Origin: Limnobacter sp. | GTDB taxonomy: Bacteria; Pseudomonadota; Gammaproteobacteria; Burkholderiales; Burkholderiaceae_B | Assembly (NCBI GenBank): GCA_029866125.1 | Contig: JARWZZ010000004.1 | Coordinates: forward strand, 1-64,000 | Direction: 5' to 3' | DNA: 64,000 nucleotides | In this document: piece after piece, positions 51,388-61,815 of the stretch | Position numbering within the stretch: the first letter of the stretch is position 1 | Layout of the letters: the number at the start of each line of letters is the position of its first letter | Notes under the pieces: model-generated | What the model saw: the letters and a program-made list of their open reading frames with translations, nothing else | Database searches by the model: none | What the model was told of the DNA's origin: nothing | Translations under genes and position numbers: made by a program

Positions 51388-53165
51388 TCGTTGATTAACA
51401 TTTCAGGACTAAAACCAAGCCGTATACCGCCCCAATGCCTGCCGTCTAACTCAATCGGCAGAGACAAATCGTTCAGTACTTCACCCGTGTCGCGTCGATA
51501 GGTTTGCAACAACCACCTGTTGGTGTTTTTGGCGGCTCTGGACCCCACCGGGTCATTGAACAATCGCTTGTCGCGGCTGTTTACCAAATCAAGCTTGATG
51601 TTGCCTGTGGGCTTTTGTGAGTATTTGCCATTGTGTGTGGGCGCGTAACCCGAAACATCAACACACAAGGAGAAAACTGAACCGGGCACACTGGCGACCA
51701 AGTTGTCATACACGCGTTGCAATTGCCCTTCCACTTGACGGTCATACTGGGTGGAATACTTTTGCGGGTTGGTGTTGGGTATGGCCTTGTAGCTTTGATC
51801 AAACACATTCAAGCCTTGGGCTTGTGCCGCTTTCAAAATTTCAGCGCATTCGTTCCGTGCGGCCATGACTTGTTCAATCACATGCTCGTAAGCGCCTTTA
51901 CCAATCTTAAATCGGGCCACCAATTCTTTGATGCGGTCGGTGGCCAAAGCCAGGTCGGTGCTGGATTGCTCTGAGGTATCGGTCTGGCTAATGACGGAGC
52001 GGGCTGTGCTCTGAATTTGCGAGGCTTTGCCCACCACTTGCTCATTGGTTTGCACCAAGGCCTCTACGCCATCGGATACTTCGTTGATGCGGTGGCTCAT
52101 GCGCTCAAAACTACGCACCATGCCAGAAAACTTGTCGGAGGACTGCACCACCACATCGCGGCCTTTTTGAATCTTTTGGTGAATTTGCTCAGTCTCGCGC
52201 TGGGTGTCGTCCACCAATGTCAGCATGGAATTGATGTTGCCACGAATCTCACCCGTGGCAGACTTGACCCGTTCGGCAAGGCCGCGCACCTCATCAGCCA
52301 CCACGGCAAAACCCCTGCCCTGCTCGCCGGCTCGGGCCGCTTCAATCGCAGCATTTAAGGCCAGCAAATTGGTTTGGTCAGAAATGTCGTTAATCAGTTT
52401 GACGATTTTTTCAATGCCCTTGCCATTGGTGGCCAGTTGCTCAACAGTACGACCAAAATTGACCAAGCTGTTGGAAGCCTGATTCATTTCGTCAACAACA
52501 TGCAGCATTTCTTTGTGCGAGCTGTCTACGGTCAGTACATGCTCTTGCGTTTCACTGGCAAGGAAGTGGGCGCTGTCAGACACATTGCGCATGGCGCTGG
52601 TGGCTGATTCCGAGGCGGAACAAATGTCGTCGGACATGCAGCCTTGTTCAGTGGCCAACTTACTGGCGTCTTTCAAGCTGCCGGATACCTTGACGGATTC
52701 GTAAGAAACCTGCGCAGTCATGCGGCGAATTTCATGCACCAAGTCGCGCAGGCGGGCCATGAAGTTGTTGTAATTGGTGGCAAGGTCGCGTAGCTCATCC
52801 TGCGTCATGGAGGGCATGTCAGCCGATAAATCGCCTTCACCGTCAGCCAGCAAAGCCATGCGCTCACGCAATGCATGCACAGGGCGTACAATTAAATGAC
52901 GAAGGTAAAGGAACGTACCCATCACAGTTGCCCATGTAGCCAGTAAACCCACACCCAAAATGGTGAAGAATGGGGTTAGATTTTTGGTTAAGATGCTACT
53001 GTGAGGCTCAGTGTTTGAGCTTATTCCTATGCTTGAAAAAGCCCAGTAAGACAGCGCAGCCAAAGCCAAGCTGCTGACCACACCCACTGTGGCCACGTTA
53101 GCAAACAGCTTTCGGCTGAGGGTTTGAAAAAAAGTGGCTTCTACGCGTCTATAAAGGGAACTCAT
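51384..53165 (-). CDS. Methyl-accepting chemotaxis protein with C-terminal sensor domain
   Basis: A 593-residue receptor. Two membrane segments (about 20-42 and 66-88) enclose only a short periplasmic loop, followed by HAMP and the signalling domain with the hairpin tip [20 protein letters not shown]. After it lies a cytoplasmic domain (about 425-593) ending in [30 protein letters not shown] and RLGFSPEML, resembling Cache-like sensor modules found at the C-terminus of some receptors. The sensor is therefore inside the cell. It is the last gene of the minus-strand chemotaxis run. Confidence 0.9.
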   Translation of the reverse strand: MSSLYRRVEATFFQTLSRKLFANVATVGVVSSLALAALSYWAFSSIGISSNTEPHSSILTKNLTPFFTILGVGLLATWATVMGTFLYLRHLIVRPVHALRERMALLADGEGDLSADMPSMTQDELRDLATNYNNFMARLRDLVHEIRRMTAQVSYESVKVSGSLKDASKLATEQGCMSDDICSASESATSAMRNVSDSAHFLASETQEHVLTVDSSHKEMLHVVDEMNQASNSLVNFGRTVEQLATNGKGIEKIVKLINDISDQTNLLALNAAIEAARAGEQGRGFAVVADEVRGLAERVKSATGEIRGNINSMLTLVDDTQRETEQIHQKIQKGRDVVVQSSDKFSGMVRSFERMSHRINEVSDGVEALVQTNEQVVGKASQIQSTARSVISQTDTSEQSSTDLALATDRIKELVARFKIGKGAYEHVIEQVMAARNECAEILKAAQAQGLNVFDQSYKAIPNTNPQKYSTQYDRQVEGQLQRVYDNLVASVPGSVFSLCVDVSGYAPTHNGKYSQKPTGNIKLDLVNSRDKRLFNDPVGSRAAKNTNRWLLQTYRRDTGEVLNDLSLPIELDGRHWGGIRLGFSPEMLIND

Positions 53166-53180
53166 CTCACATCACTCCCA

Positions 53181-55184
53181 TCAAGCCTTGAATTGATTGA
53201 CTTGATTTTGAATATTGGTTGAAAACTGCTCTATGCTGCGTACAACCTGGTCGACCTCTTGTATCGCCAAATTGCTTTCTTCAGTCATGCGAGCGATCTT
53301 TTCTACTTGTTGAGCAATTAGGTTTGAAGCCTCCGATTGCTCACGGATAGAATTTGAAATCTCATTCACAGCACCCGATGCGCTGGATGCGCGCTCTTGA
53401 ATGTCGACCATCACTGAGTCAGCTCGAGTCGATTGGGTTTTGCCATTTGAAATCATTTCACCCCAGCTGGACACCTGAGCCACTGCGCTTTCAGCCTCAG
53501 TCTGAATGGTAGAAATCAAATCAGAAATTTGGCTGGTGGAGGAAGAGGTTTTCTCGGCCAGTTTGCGCACTTCATCAGCCACCACAGCAAAACCCCGACC
53601 TTGATCACCGGCACGGGCCGCTTCAATTGCGGCATTCAGTGCCAGCAAATTGGTTTGATTGGCGATGTCGTGAATAACCTGAACAATGGTGGAGATTGAC
53701 CTTGAGCTTTCGCCCAAGTCATGGATGGTTTGGGCCAGCTCGGTCGAGGCTTGTCCAATCTGCTCCATGGAACTGGAGGCCACTGCCACGCTGCTGCGTC
53801 CTTGTTGGGAATATTCTCCGACTTCCGCAGTCATGTCGTGTGCATCACGTGCATGGCTAGCAATTTGAGAGATAGAAACTGTCATTTCTTCAATAGAGGC
53901 GGCCACTGCACCCGCAGAATCAGTCTGGTGCATGGCACCGTTTCTCACTGTTGCTGAAGACTCAGCCAAAGTGCGAGAGGTGCTGACCAACTGGCTTGCG
54001 GTGGACTGCAGCTGCTGGACCAATCCAGACTGAAAGGTACGAATATTTTCGACCGACACGGCCATTCGACCCACTTCATCCTTGGACTTCAGCAGAAGGG
54101 GCCTGGTTAAATCACCTTGGGCAACCCACTGGGAATGCTCAAGCACCTTTTGAATTCGCAAGCTAAGGCCCGAGAAAATGAGATAAGCCATGACCGCACA
54201 AGCAACCAACATCAAAACCGAGCCGATCAAGGTAACCCACAATTTGAGGCTCAGTGATTGAGCCCGTTCTTCCAGCAATGCGCGCAATGAATCCAGTGTG
54301 GAGTCTTGATAAACATGAACTTTAGACACCGCATCGGAGCCCAGCTTGAAGAACGCCTCGGGGGTAGTTTGTACCTTGGACTGAATAAGGCCATTTAAGG
54401 TAACACCCATACTTTCGATTGCCTGATTGGCTGCCTTGGCATCTTCCGCCAAACTGGCTTTCAGCACCACATTCGAGGCTTGCACTTTAGCCAAGGACTC
54501 CTGCAGGTCGTGTGCCTCAGAAATCAAAACCTGGTGATAACCCAAAGCTTGTTGAAGTATTTGCATGTCGGGTGGGTTTGAATTGGCCAATGCGCCTGAC
54601 ACCTTGCCCCTGATTTTTGCAAGGTATTCACCAGCCAATGGCAGGGTGAATGCGGAGTTGCTCATCAGGTAATAGGTTGGCATTTCGGGGTCGAGAGTGA
54701 GCTCGCTTTCGTCAGCCAACACTCTGCCCAAGCTAATCAACTCTTCAACCAACTGGCTGTGCTTGTCGAATGACTGCGCAGCTGACAGTTGCGGAAGCTG
54801 CGCCTGCAGGGATTCCCATGTATTCCTGAGTTGGGTTGTTCGTGCTTGCGTTGCTGTCCAGCTTGCGGATTGACCTTGCGCAAACTGGCCCCAACTGATC
54901 CGTAATTCATTGCGAACCGCATCCGCTTGGCCGGATGCGCTTTCATCGCCCCCCAGCTTGCGATTGTGCAAGCCACGGTGACGCTGGGTTTGGTCTATGA
55001 GTGTATTGAGGGACTTGAGCGAGTGAGAACCAGAAATCTCGTTCTGAGTGGTTCTCAACAAGCTTAATGTTTGCAATTCCAATTGAACCAACAAAGCCAC
55101 GATTGCCAATATCAACACCGATAAAACCAGTGCAAATTTTTTGGGCAAGGCTACGCCTGACAAACTTCTGTCTAATATATTCAC
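53181..55184 (-). CDS. Methyl-accepting chemotaxis protein with large periplasmic domain
   Basis: A 667-residue receptor. A first membrane segment (about 16-37, [19 protein letters not shown]), a mostly helical periplasmic domain (about 38-310) beginning near the [20 protein letters not shown] stretch as in nitrate-sensor-like (NIT) domains, a second segment ([23 protein letters not shown]), HAMP and the signalling domain with [21 protein letters not shown]. It lies 15 bp upstream of the other receptor gene on the same strand. The ligand is unknown. Confidence 0.9.
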   Translation of the reverse strand: MNILDRSLSGVALPKKFALVLSVLILAIVALLVQLELQTLSLLRTTQNEISGSHSLKSLNTLIDQTQRHRGLHNRKLGGDESASGQADAVRNELRISWGQFAQGQSASWTATQARTTQLRNTWESLQAQLPQLSAAQSFDKHSQLVEELISLGRVLADESELTLDPEMPTYYLMSNSAFTLPLAGEYLAKIRGKVSGALANSNPPDMQILQQALGYHQVLISEAHDLQESLAKVQASNVVLKASLAEDAKAANQAIESMGVTLNGLIQSKVQTTPEAFFKLGSDAVSKVHVYQDSTLDSLRALLEERAQSLSLKLWVTLIGSVLMLVACAVMAYLIFSGLSLRIQKVLEHSQWVAQGDLTRPLLLKSKDEVGRMAVSVENIRTFQSGLVQQLQSTASQLVSTSRTLAESSATVRNGAMHQTDSAGAVAASIEEMTVSISQIASHARDAHDMTAEVGEYSQQGRSSVAVASSSMEQIGQASTELAQTIHDLGESSRSISTIVQVIHDIANQTNLLALNAAIEAARAGDQGRGFAVVADEVRKLAEKTSSSTSQISDLISTIQTEAESAVAQVSSWGEMISNGKTQSTRADSVMVDIQERASSASGAVNEISNSIREQSEASNLIAQQVEKIARMTEESNLAIQEVDQVVRSIEQFSTNIQNQVNQFKA

Positions 55185-55254
55185 GTTACTTCTCCAACCG
55201 CCCGCTTTAATAGCGAGTCAATATGCAAACATTAATCTTTTGGAACCGTACTTT

Positions 55255-57207
55255 TTAAATGATGCCTTCAAGTAATTCGCGCAGTTCTAGTACCAAGACC
55301 AACAAACCTTCACCTGATAATGTTGCACCCGCAACGCCTTTGGGTTTAACGCCTTCCAATGGTTTGATCATGACCTCGTCCTGACCTACCAATGTATCTA
55401 CTGCCAATATGCATTTCTTGTTTCCGCTGATGGCCAGCACGCCCACTTTGGGCCCAGTGGTAATTCGGCGGCCAATGAGGGCTGCCAAGTCCAACAGTGG
55501 CAGTACTTCGCCACGCACCACCATGGTGGGTTTACCGCTGACCGATTGCACGCGATCTTCCTCGATTGGAATAATTTCGCGTACACAGGACAGTGGCAGT
55601 GAATAAATTTGTTCTTCCAACTTCAGCATCAATACCGGCAAAATGGCCAAGGTAAGTGGTAGCGAGATGGTGATGCGTGAGCCTCGTCCCAACTCGGAAT
55701 CAATGTCGATGCGGCCATTTAAGCGCTGAATATTGGTCTTGACCACATCCATGCCCACGCCCCGACCCGATATGTCAGAGATTTGGTCTTTGGTGGAAAA
55801 GCCGGGCAGGAAAATCAGCTGCAAACAATCTTGTACGCTGAGTGAGCCCGCTTCGTCAGCGTTGATCAACCCTTTGGCTACGGCTTTGTCGCGCAGTACG
55901 TGGGGGTTCATGCCTTTGCCATCGTCTTGAATTTCAATAACAATGTGGTCGCCGGTTTGACGGGCGCTTAGGTTCACAATGCCCTTGGTGTCTTTGCCTG
56001 CTGCTTTACGTTCTTCGATGGTTTCAATACCGTGATCACAAGCGTTGCGTACCAAGTGGATCAAGGGGTCATTCAGTTCTTCAAGAATGGTTTTATCAAC
56101 TTCGGTTTCTGCACCTTCGATCACCAGTTCTACATCTTTGCCCAGTTGGCGGGAAACATCACGCGCCAGACGGCTGTACTTTTGAAACACGCGGCCCACA
56201 GGCTGCATGCGGGCTTTCATCACTGCGGCTTGCAAGTCAGAAACCAGCATGTCCAATTGATTGACCACCACGTCCAGGGTTTTGATGGTGTCTTCACCCC
56301 GATCACCCCGTGCAATCGTTTCGTACAGGCAGTTCAACCGGTTTTTGGTCAAACCGATTTCACCGCTTAAATTCAAAATTTGGTCAAACCGTGCGGTGTC
56401 CACACGGATGGTTGAGTTTTCTGCAGCAGCCGCCACCGGGGCGGGTGCTTTTTTGCGTGCAACGGGTGCAACTGGGTCAGCATCTTTGCCTGCAACCTTG
56501 TCCGCAGCAATGGCTTTGGTGACCGCAGCTGCTTGCTTGGACACGGCTTGTGTGGCCATTTGGGCGCTGAGACGGGCTTGTTCCAACTCTTTAGGTGGTA
56601 CGCCCACGGCAGCTTCGTACAGTGCGGGCCAGTCCAATTCTTCCGGATCTATTGTGGCGCCTGCTGGGCTGGTACCAATCTGTAAATTATTGACTTTGGC
56701 ATACTGGTTGGCAATTGCATCAAACTCGGCCTCAAGCGGGTCGATTGCAACTTCTTGAACAGCCGAAGGTGCGTCATGTGCAGGCGCAGCGTTTGAGCCC
56801 AATTTGATCTCACTGGCCCGGCCTTCTATGGCAAGGTCCAAGGCGTGAAGCAAATCATCGGGTGCAGGGTCTGGCTGGTGGCCGCCGCGCATTTCACCAA
56901 ACATGCGGTGAACTTCGCCTGTGGCAGCCATGATGGAGTCCATCATTTCGGCACTGAGTGTGAGCTCAAATGAGCGCAGTTTGTCAAACAGGTTTTCAGT
57001 TTTGTGGCACAACTGCACCAAGGCCTTGGCATCCAGAAACCCGGCACCACCTTTTATGGTGTGGAAGCCCCGGAACACCGTAGCAAGGAGCTCGCGGTCT
57101 TCTGGGGATTGTTCCAATTCAACCAATTTGCTATCCACGTCTTCTAACAGCTCGCCAGCTTCCATCAGGAAGTCTTGCAGCAATTCGACGTCTTCAAATG
57201 CACTCAT
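55255..57207 (-). CDS. cheA: Chemotaxis histidine kinase CheA
   Basis: CheA receives receptor signals and phosphorylates CheY. Domains in order: Hpt with phospho-His49 in RGFHTIKGGAGFL; an Ala/Pro-rich middle part where the CheY-binding domain lies or has degenerated; dimerisation helices; HATPase with HLVRNACDHGIET, DDGKGM and GRGVGMDVVKTNI; and a CheW-like C-terminal domain. The 650 residues are normal. It lies 59 bp after cheZ. Confidence 0.97.
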   Translation of the reverse strand: MSAFEDVELLQDFLMEAGELLEDVDSKLVELEQSPEDRELLATVFRGFHTIKGGAGFLDAKALVQLCHKTENLFDKLRSFELTLSAEMMDSIMAATGEVHRMFGEMRGGHQPDPAPDDLLHALDLAIEGRASEIKLGSNAAPAHDAPSAVQEVAIDPLEAEFDAIANQYAKVNNLQIGTSPAGATIDPEELDWPALYEAAVGVPPKELEQARLSAQMATQAVSKQAAAVTKAIAADKVAGKDADPVAPVARKKAPAPVAAAAENSTIRVDTARFDQILNLSGEIGLTKNRLNCLYETIARGDRGEDTIKTLDVVVNQLDMLVSDLQAAVMKARMQPVGRVFQKYSRLARDVSRQLGKDVELVIEGAETEVDKTILEELNDPLIHLVRNACDHGIETIEERKAAGKDTKGIVNLSARQTGDHIVIEIQDDGKGMNPHVLRDKAVAKGLINADEAGSLSVQDCLQLIFLPGFSTKDQISDISGRGVGMDVVKTNIQRLNGRIDIDSELGRGSRITISLPLTLAILPVLMLKLEEQIYSLPLSCVREIIPIEEDRVQSVSGKPTMVVRGEVLPLLDLAALIGRRITTGPKVGVLAISGNKKCILAVDTLVGQDEVMIKPLEGVKPKGVAGATLSGEGLLVLVLELRELLEGII

Positions 57208-57266
57208 TTAATTCTCCCACTTGCCTCTACACCATCTGATTCTAGTGAGCGGTTTTTATCACCGCT

Positions 57267-58073
57267 TCAGAAACCCAAACTTTCCAACAGATCATCCACT
57301 TGCCCTTGGTTGGAACACACATCCACTCGGCCACCGGCATCAATCGCGGGGCCTGATAGCCATGTTTCTTCCACTTGTGGGCGGCGGTCTGCAGGTGTTG
57401 TGTCCAGCAGCAATTGGACCAGTTGCTCTTCCAGGTTTTGCGCCATGGTGGCAATGCGGTTGACCACTTGACCGGTAAGGTCATGGAAGTCTTGCGCCAT
57501 CATGATTTCTGTCAGGTTGGAGCCCATGGATTGCGTTTGCAAGGCCACGTCTTTGACAAATTGGCGGTTGGCTTGTGCGTGGGTTTTGAACTCTTCCAAA
57601 CTCATTTGGTTGTTGTAGAGTTTTTCCCAAGCGGTGTCCAATGCTTTGGCGCGCTCTGCCATGCCGTCATTGACGATTTGGCATGTTTCTACACAAGCCA
57701 GTACCTTTTCGGCGGCTTGACCAGTCAAATTGGCAATGTAGGCAAGGCGGGCACGTGCATCGGGCAGGCTGCCCACAGCATTCTCAACACTCTTGTCGTA
57801 ACCCAGCTCGCGTAGGGCATCATGCAATTTACGAGTCAACATACCCACGCGTTGAAATACGTCGCGTGGCTCTTCTGCAGATGAGGTAGTCACTGATACG
57901 TCACCAGGTTTCAATACTGTCTCATCGACCACATGGCCGTGGGGCATGTCTTCATGCGTAGGGGCATCTACTTTGGCAGCAGGTGCAGCACTCCACAATT
58001 GTTGCTCAGCAATCTCGTCGAACAGGGACTCTAGATCGTCGCTGTCACCACTTTTTAAATTTTCCGGGCTCAT
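57267..58073 (-). CDS. cheZ: Chemotaxis protein phosphatase CheZ
   Basis: CheZ dephosphorylates CheY-P and sets the switching rate. The catalytic motif AQDFHDLTGQVVNRI contains the conserved aspartate and glutamine. The C-terminal CheY-tethering helix is recognisable in QVDDLLESLGF at the very end. The 268 residues include a longer N-terminus than in enteric bacteria. It follows cheY by 24 bp. Confidence 0.95.
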   Translation of the reverse strand: MSPENLKSGDSDDLESLFDEIAEQQLWSAAPAAKVDAPTHEDMPHGHVVDETVLKPGDVSVTTSSAEEPRDVFQRVGMLTRKLHDALRELGYDKSVENAVGSLPDARARLAYIANLTGQAAEKVLACVETCQIVNDGMAERAKALDTAWEKLYNNQMSLEEFKTHAQANRQFVKDVALQTQSMGSNLTEIMMAQDFHDLTGQVVNRIATMAQNLEEQLVQLLLDTTPADRRPQVEETWLSGPAIDAGGRVDVCSNQGQVDDLLESLGF

Positions 58074-58097
58074 GGGTATGACCTCTTTTTTGGCGGT

Positions 58098-58487
58098 TTA
58101 AACAGACATTTTTGCGACGATCTTGGAGAGTTTTTCCTCCAAAGTGGCCTTGGTGAATGGCTTAACAATGTAGCCACTCGCGCCCATTTGGGCAGCCGTC
58201 ACAATGTCTTCCTTCTTCGCCTCTGCCGTGACCAGCAACACAGGCAGGTGCTTCAGCTCGGCGTCTGCACGAATGTTTTGCAGCAGTTCAAAGCCGTTCA
58301 TATTGGGCATGTTCAAGTCGCTGACCACGAAGTTAAAGTTGCCGTTCTTGAGCTTGCCCAGCGCAACAGCGCCGTCCTCCGCTTCGTCGGCATTGTTGTA
58401 GCCAATCTCTTTGAGTAAGTTGCGGACAATACGACGCATGGTCGAAAAGTCATCAACAATCAGGATTTTCAGGTCTTCGGGATTCAT
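58098..58487 (-). CDS. cheY: Chemotaxis response regulator CheY
   Basis: Phosphorylated CheY binds the flagellar switch. ATG 58487 gives 129 residues starting [19 protein letters not shown]. Acid residues Asp12 and Asp13, phospho-Asp57 in [12 protein letters not shown], the threonine in [11 protein letters not shown] and the lysine in [14 protein letters not shown] are all present. An upstream in-frame extension overlaps cheV and is not family-like. The next gene on the same strand is cheZ. Confidence 0.97.
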   Translation of the reverse strand: MNPEDLKILIVDDFSTMRRIVRNLLKEIGYNNADEAEDGAVALGKLKNGNFNFVVSDLNMPNMNGFELLQNIRADAELKHLPVLLVTAEAKKEDIVTAAQMGASGYIVKPFTKATLEEKLSKIVAKMSV

Positions 58488-58497
58488 GTTCTCTCCT

Positions 58498-59424
58498 TCA
58501 AGCGGGAAGCATGGAGGCAACCATGCTGGCCAACTCCTCTGGGTGGAATTTGGCAACGTAAGCGTCTACGCCCACTTGTTGCCCTAATTTTTTATTGGCG
58601 ACTGATGACAAGGAGGAATGCATCACCACTGGGATGCCCTTGAAACGGTTGTCGCTCTTGATGTTGCGGGTAAGTACATAGCCGTCCATTTCTGGCATTT
58701 CGGCATCGACCAAAATCAGGGACACCACGTCTTTGATGTCGCGGTGTTCTTGCTCGGCGCGGTCTGCTATCACTTTGAGCTTTTCCCAAGCTTCGCGACC
58801 GTTGGTTGCGCTTTGGTGCGGCAGGTTCAGTTTTTCCAGCACTTCGGTGATTTTGCGACGGGCCAATGTGGAGTCGTCTGCGAAGAACACAGGGTGCGGA
58901 TGCTCGGGCTTGAAGTTGTCCATGGTGGGCACTTCTTTTTCGCCGATGACGTCGCCCAGAATTTGCTCCACATCCAGAATAGACACCAACTTGCCATCCG
59001 GCAGCTCGGTCAAGGCGGTGATCATGGTGCTTTGGGACTGGCCAATGCTTTGGGGGGACTTAACCTGTTCCCAATCCACCCGCACAATGCGGTCCACATC
59101 CGCGACCAAAAAGGCCTGTGTGTGAGATGAGAATTCGGTGATGATCAGCTTGGTGCGGTTTTCCGCATTGCCCATTGCAAGGCATTTGGCCAAATCCAGC
59201 ACCGGCAGAATGCTGCCGCGCAGGGAGATGATGCCTTCCACGCCACTTGGCATATTGGGTGTTTTGGTGATTGGTAGCGTTTCGCACACCTCACGCACCT
59301 TGAATACGTTGATGCCGAACACTTCGGTCGATCCCAAGGAGAAAAGCAGCAGCTCCATTTTATTGGAGCCCGCCAGTCTGGCCTTCTCATCAATCATATT
59401 CATCAAGCGGAAATCATTGTCCAT
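58498..59424 (-). CDS. cheV: Chemotaxis adaptor CheV (CheW-receiver fusion)
   Basis: CheV couples receptors to CheA and adjusts coupling by phosphorylation. The CheW-like domain (about 20-160) has [20 protein letters not shown] and [16 protein letters not shown]. The receiver domain (about 178-305) has [16 protein letters not shown] and phospho-aspartate in [20 protein letters not shown]. No separate cheW lies in the window, so CheV may be the main adaptor of this gene run. Confidence 0.95.
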   Translation of the reverse strand: MDNDFRLMNMIDEKARLAGSNKMELLLFSLGSTEVFGINVFKVREVCETLPITKTPNMPSGVEGIISLRGSILPVLDLAKCLAMGNAENRTKLIITEFSSHTQAFLVADVDRIVRVDWEQVKSPQSIGQSQSTMITALTELPDGKLVSILDVEQILGDVIGEKEVPTMDNFKPEHPHPVFFADDSTLARRKITEVLEKLNLPHQSATNGREAWEKLKVIADRAEQEHRDIKDVVSLILVDAEMPEMDGYVLTRNIKSDNRFKGIPVVMHSSLSSVANKKLGQQVGVDAYVAKFHPEELASMVASMLPA

Positions 59425-59485
59425 AACCTTAGCTCCTGGCTTAAAACGCTTCTCGTATTTAAATTCTTAAACTGCAACTTTCATC

Positions 59486-60457
59486 TCACCGCCCAGGGGG
59501 TGGCATTATTTCTACTTTCGGAATGGCCGGCAGCTGCACGCTGGGTGCAGGTGGCTCGCTCATGCTGTCCTGTCGGGCCATGGCACGCACGGCGTCCTCA
59601 GCCCTTTTGTTCATCACCACAATCGCAATTCGTCGATTGATGGATGCGTATTCATCGTCTAATTTCATCGGTACTGAGGAGGCCAGGCCTACCACTCGAA
59701 GTACTTTGCTTTCTTTCATTCCGGCGGACATCATTTCTCGGCGGCTTGCATTGGCCCGGTCTGCCGACAACTCCCAGTTGCTGTAACCCGCCGCGCCAGA
59801 GGCGTAGGGTGTTGCATCGGTGTGCCCGGACAAGGTCAGTTTGTTGTCCACTTCATTCAACACGGTCGTCAGGCTTCTTAAAATGCCTTTCATGTAGTCC
59901 TTCAACACTGCACTGCCTGAATCAAACATCGGGCGATTTTTGTCGTCCACGATTTGGATGCGCAGGCCTTCTTGCGTAATGTCCAACTTGATTTGATTTT
60001 GAAACTGTTTCATCAAAGTCGAAGCTTCGATTAACCGCTCGATTTCCCCCTTTAATTGATTCAATCGCTGGGTTTCCACTTTTTCAGCGGCTTCCGTCGC
60101 GGGTGTGGGAGGCGTAGATGTGTCCTCACTGGTGCGATCATCCTCATTACTGCCACGCTTAATTTGTCCCACAGAACGGGCTAGGTCGGTACCCCCCGCA
60201 TCAATTACACTGGTTGCGGTACCCGAGCCTTTGCCCCCCATTAAGGACACTTTCAAGGGGGAGCTGAAATACTCGGAAATGCCCTTTAAGTCGCCTTCGG
60301 AAGTGGAACCGAGCAGCCACATCAACAAGAAAAAAGCCATCATGGCCGTCACAAAGTCGGCGTACGCAATCTTCCAGGCGCCGCCGTGGTGTCCGTGTCC
60401 GCCTTTTTTGATCTTCTTGATAACAATGATTGGGGCTACTTCGTCGCTCTTGGCCAT
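59486..60457 (-). CDS. motB: Flagellar stator protein MotB
   Basis: MotB anchors the stator to peptidoglycan and supplies the proton-binding aspartate, here in the membrane helix YADFVTAMMAFFLLMWLLG. The periplasmic OmpA-like domain has LSGHTDATPYASGAAGYSNW and ELSADRANASRREM. The 323 residues match the family. It begins 13 bp after motA. Confidence 0.97.
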   Translation of the reverse strand: MAKSDEVAPIIVIKKIKKGGHGHHGGAWKIAYADFVTAMMAFFLLMWLLGSTSEGDLKGISEYFSSPLKVSLMGGKGSGTATSVIDAGGTDLARSVGQIKRGSNEDDRTSEDTSTPPTPATEAAEKVETQRLNQLKGEIERLIEASTLMKQFQNQIKLDITQEGLRIQIVDDKNRPMFDSGSAVLKDYMKGILRSLTTVLNEVDNKLTLSGHTDATPYASGAAGYSNWELSADRANASRREMMSAGMKESKVLRVVGLASSVPMKLDDEYASINRRIAIVVMNKRAEDAVRAMARQDSMSEPPAPSVQLPAIPKVEIMPPPGR

Positions 60458-60470
60458 GGCTTATTTGTCC

Positions 60471-61334
60471 CTATTTGCCCTTGGTGCTTTTGACGTGTTC
60501 TTCCAACTCGGCGAAGCTTGGACGCTCGGTGGAGTACAGCACTTTTCGACCAAATTCGACTGCCAATGCGGGTGAGTAACCGTTTAGACTAGCCAGCAAG
60601 GTGGTCTTGACACATTCAAAGGGCTTGGAGGATTCAGAAATTTTGTGATTCATCACGCTGGCCAATGGGCCCACAAAGCCGTAAGCCAACAAAATACCCA
60701 AGAAGGTACCCACCAAGGCAGCTGCAATCATGTTGCCCAGCTCGGCGTTACTCACCTGCCCTACTGAGCCCATCACGTGCACCACACCCATTACCGCAGC
60801 CACAATACCGAAGGCTGGCAAGCCATCGGCCACTTGCTGCACAGCGGCTTGCGGGGCATGGGCTTCTTGGTGGTGGGTTTCCAACTCGCCGTCCATGAGG
60901 TTTTCAATTTCCATGGGGTTGAGGTTGCCTGACACCATCAGGCGCAGGTAGTCGGTCATGAATTCCACAATGTGGTGGTCATGCAGAATTTCGGGGTATT
61001 TTTGGAACAATGGGCTTTCTTCGGGCGCTTCGACATCGCCTTCGATGGACATCAACCCTTCTTTGCGCACCTTGGAGAGAATTTCAAACATCAAGGCCAT
61101 CAAGGACATGTAGAACGCCTTGGTGGTGTGGGACGCTTTGAACACAGCCCCCGCCGCCTTGCCTGTGGCCTTGAGCAGGGACGTGGTGTTACTCACCACC
61201 AATGCGCCGATTGCACCGCCGCAAATGATGATGACTTCAATAGGCTGCCAGAGCACGGAGAGGTGGCCGCCTGTTAAGGCAAACCCCCCGACCACCGCGA
61301 CTATTACGATTACCCAACCGATGATGACGAACAT
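60471..61334 (-). CDS. motA: Flagellar stator protein MotA
   Basis: MotA forms the proton channel of the flagellar stator with MotB. ATG 61334 gives 287 residues (MFVIIGWVIVIVAVVGGFAL), with four membrane segments and the motif PAFGIVAAVMGVVHVMGSVG. The frame stays open about 60 codons upstream, but that part covers the sigma-28 promoter and is not family-like. It is the first gene of the chemotaxis run that continues to 51384. Confidence 0.96.
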   Translation of the reverse strand: MFVIIGWVIVIVAVVGGFALTGGHLSVLWQPIEVIIICGGAIGALVVSNTTSLLKATGKAAGAVFKASHTTKAFYMSLMALMFEILSKVRKEGLMSIEGDVEAPEESPLFQKYPEILHDHHIVEFMTDYLRLMVSGNLNPMEIENLMDGELETHHQEAHAPQAAVQQVADGLPAFGIVAAVMGVVHVMGSVGQVSNAELGNMIAAALVGTFLGILLAYGFVGPLASVMNHKISESSKPFECVKTTLLASLNGYSPALAVEFGRKVLYSTERPSFAELEEHVKSTKGK

Positions 61335-61377
61335 ATGTGTTTCTCTGTCTGCAAAGTTATTTTTTTGTACAGTCACA

Positions 61378-61404
61378 TTTTCGGCTGAGTTGTATGAAAC
61401 CTTT
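61378..61404 (-). promoter_or_regulatory. Sigma-28 (FliA) promoter of motA
   Basis: On the minus strand AAAGGTTT (61397-61404), 11 bp and GCCGAAAA (61378-61385) match the sigma-28 consensus TAAAGTTT-N11-GCCGATAA at 6/8 and 7/8 positions with exact spacing. It lies 44 bp before the motA start. It implies FliA-dependent late expression of the stator and chemotaxis genes. Confidence 0.85.
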
Positions 61405-61522
61405 TGCTTGAATAACGAGCGTTTTAGAGCTGAATTCAGTAGATTCAGGATTGGGGGGGGGACGGGAGATTGGAAAGAAGAATTGTTAAAAAGGGTGCAC
61501 ATTGGCCCCGATTGCAACATCG

Positions 61523-61537
61523 GGTGAGTAACTCACC
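61523..61537. promoter_or_regulatory. Perfect palindrome upstream of motA
   Basis: GGTGAGT and ACTCACC form perfect 7-bp arms around a single central base. It lies about 120 bp upstream of the motA -35 element. It may be a binding site for a dimeric activator or repressor; no T tract suggests a terminator. Confidence 0.45.
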
Positions 61538-61766
61538 TCAAGTTTTCCAGCTCGATAGTCAGGTATGCGCGACACGTCCCAAGCGAGTTTTAGGGGTAGG
61601 AACGCGATGAGAGCGGTCAACAAGCCTCGACGATTGAACGCTGCTGGTTTAACGGACCTCAATGATTGAAAAGTCGGTGTAATGACTTAAAAACTCGATC
61701 AAATTTTTATTCATAAAGACTATTAAAACAGTCACTAACCAATCTTTTATTGCATTATTTGACTTT

Positions 61767-61788
61767 AGTGACTAGTATATTAGTCACT
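61767..61788. promoter_or_regulatory. Probable HipB operator
   Basis: AGTGACTA (61767-61774) and TAGTCACT (61781-61788) form perfect 8-bp arms around GTATAT, 27 bp before the hipB start. A further AGTCACTA half-site occurs at about 61728-61735. Antitoxins of this family repress their own operon through such palindromes. Confidence 0.72.
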
Positions 61789-61815
61789 ACGAATTTCACT
61801 TTTTAAGGCAATCTT

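Larger units (their letters stand above)
61335..61815. other. 481-bp divergent intergenic region between motA and hipB
   Basis: From left to right this stretch holds the motA sigma-28 promoter (61378-61404), a run of nine G (61453-61461), a perfect 15-bp palindrome GGTGAGT-A-ACTCACC (61523-61537), about 200 bp without recognisable features, and the hipB operator (61767-61788). I see no credible small gene in it. Confidence 0.7.

Noticed and set aside
61421-61431. GTTTTAGAGCT resembles the start of a type II CRISPR repeat
   Set aside because: It occurs once only, with no repeat-spacer periodicity and no cas or tracr-like sequence nearby; chance match.
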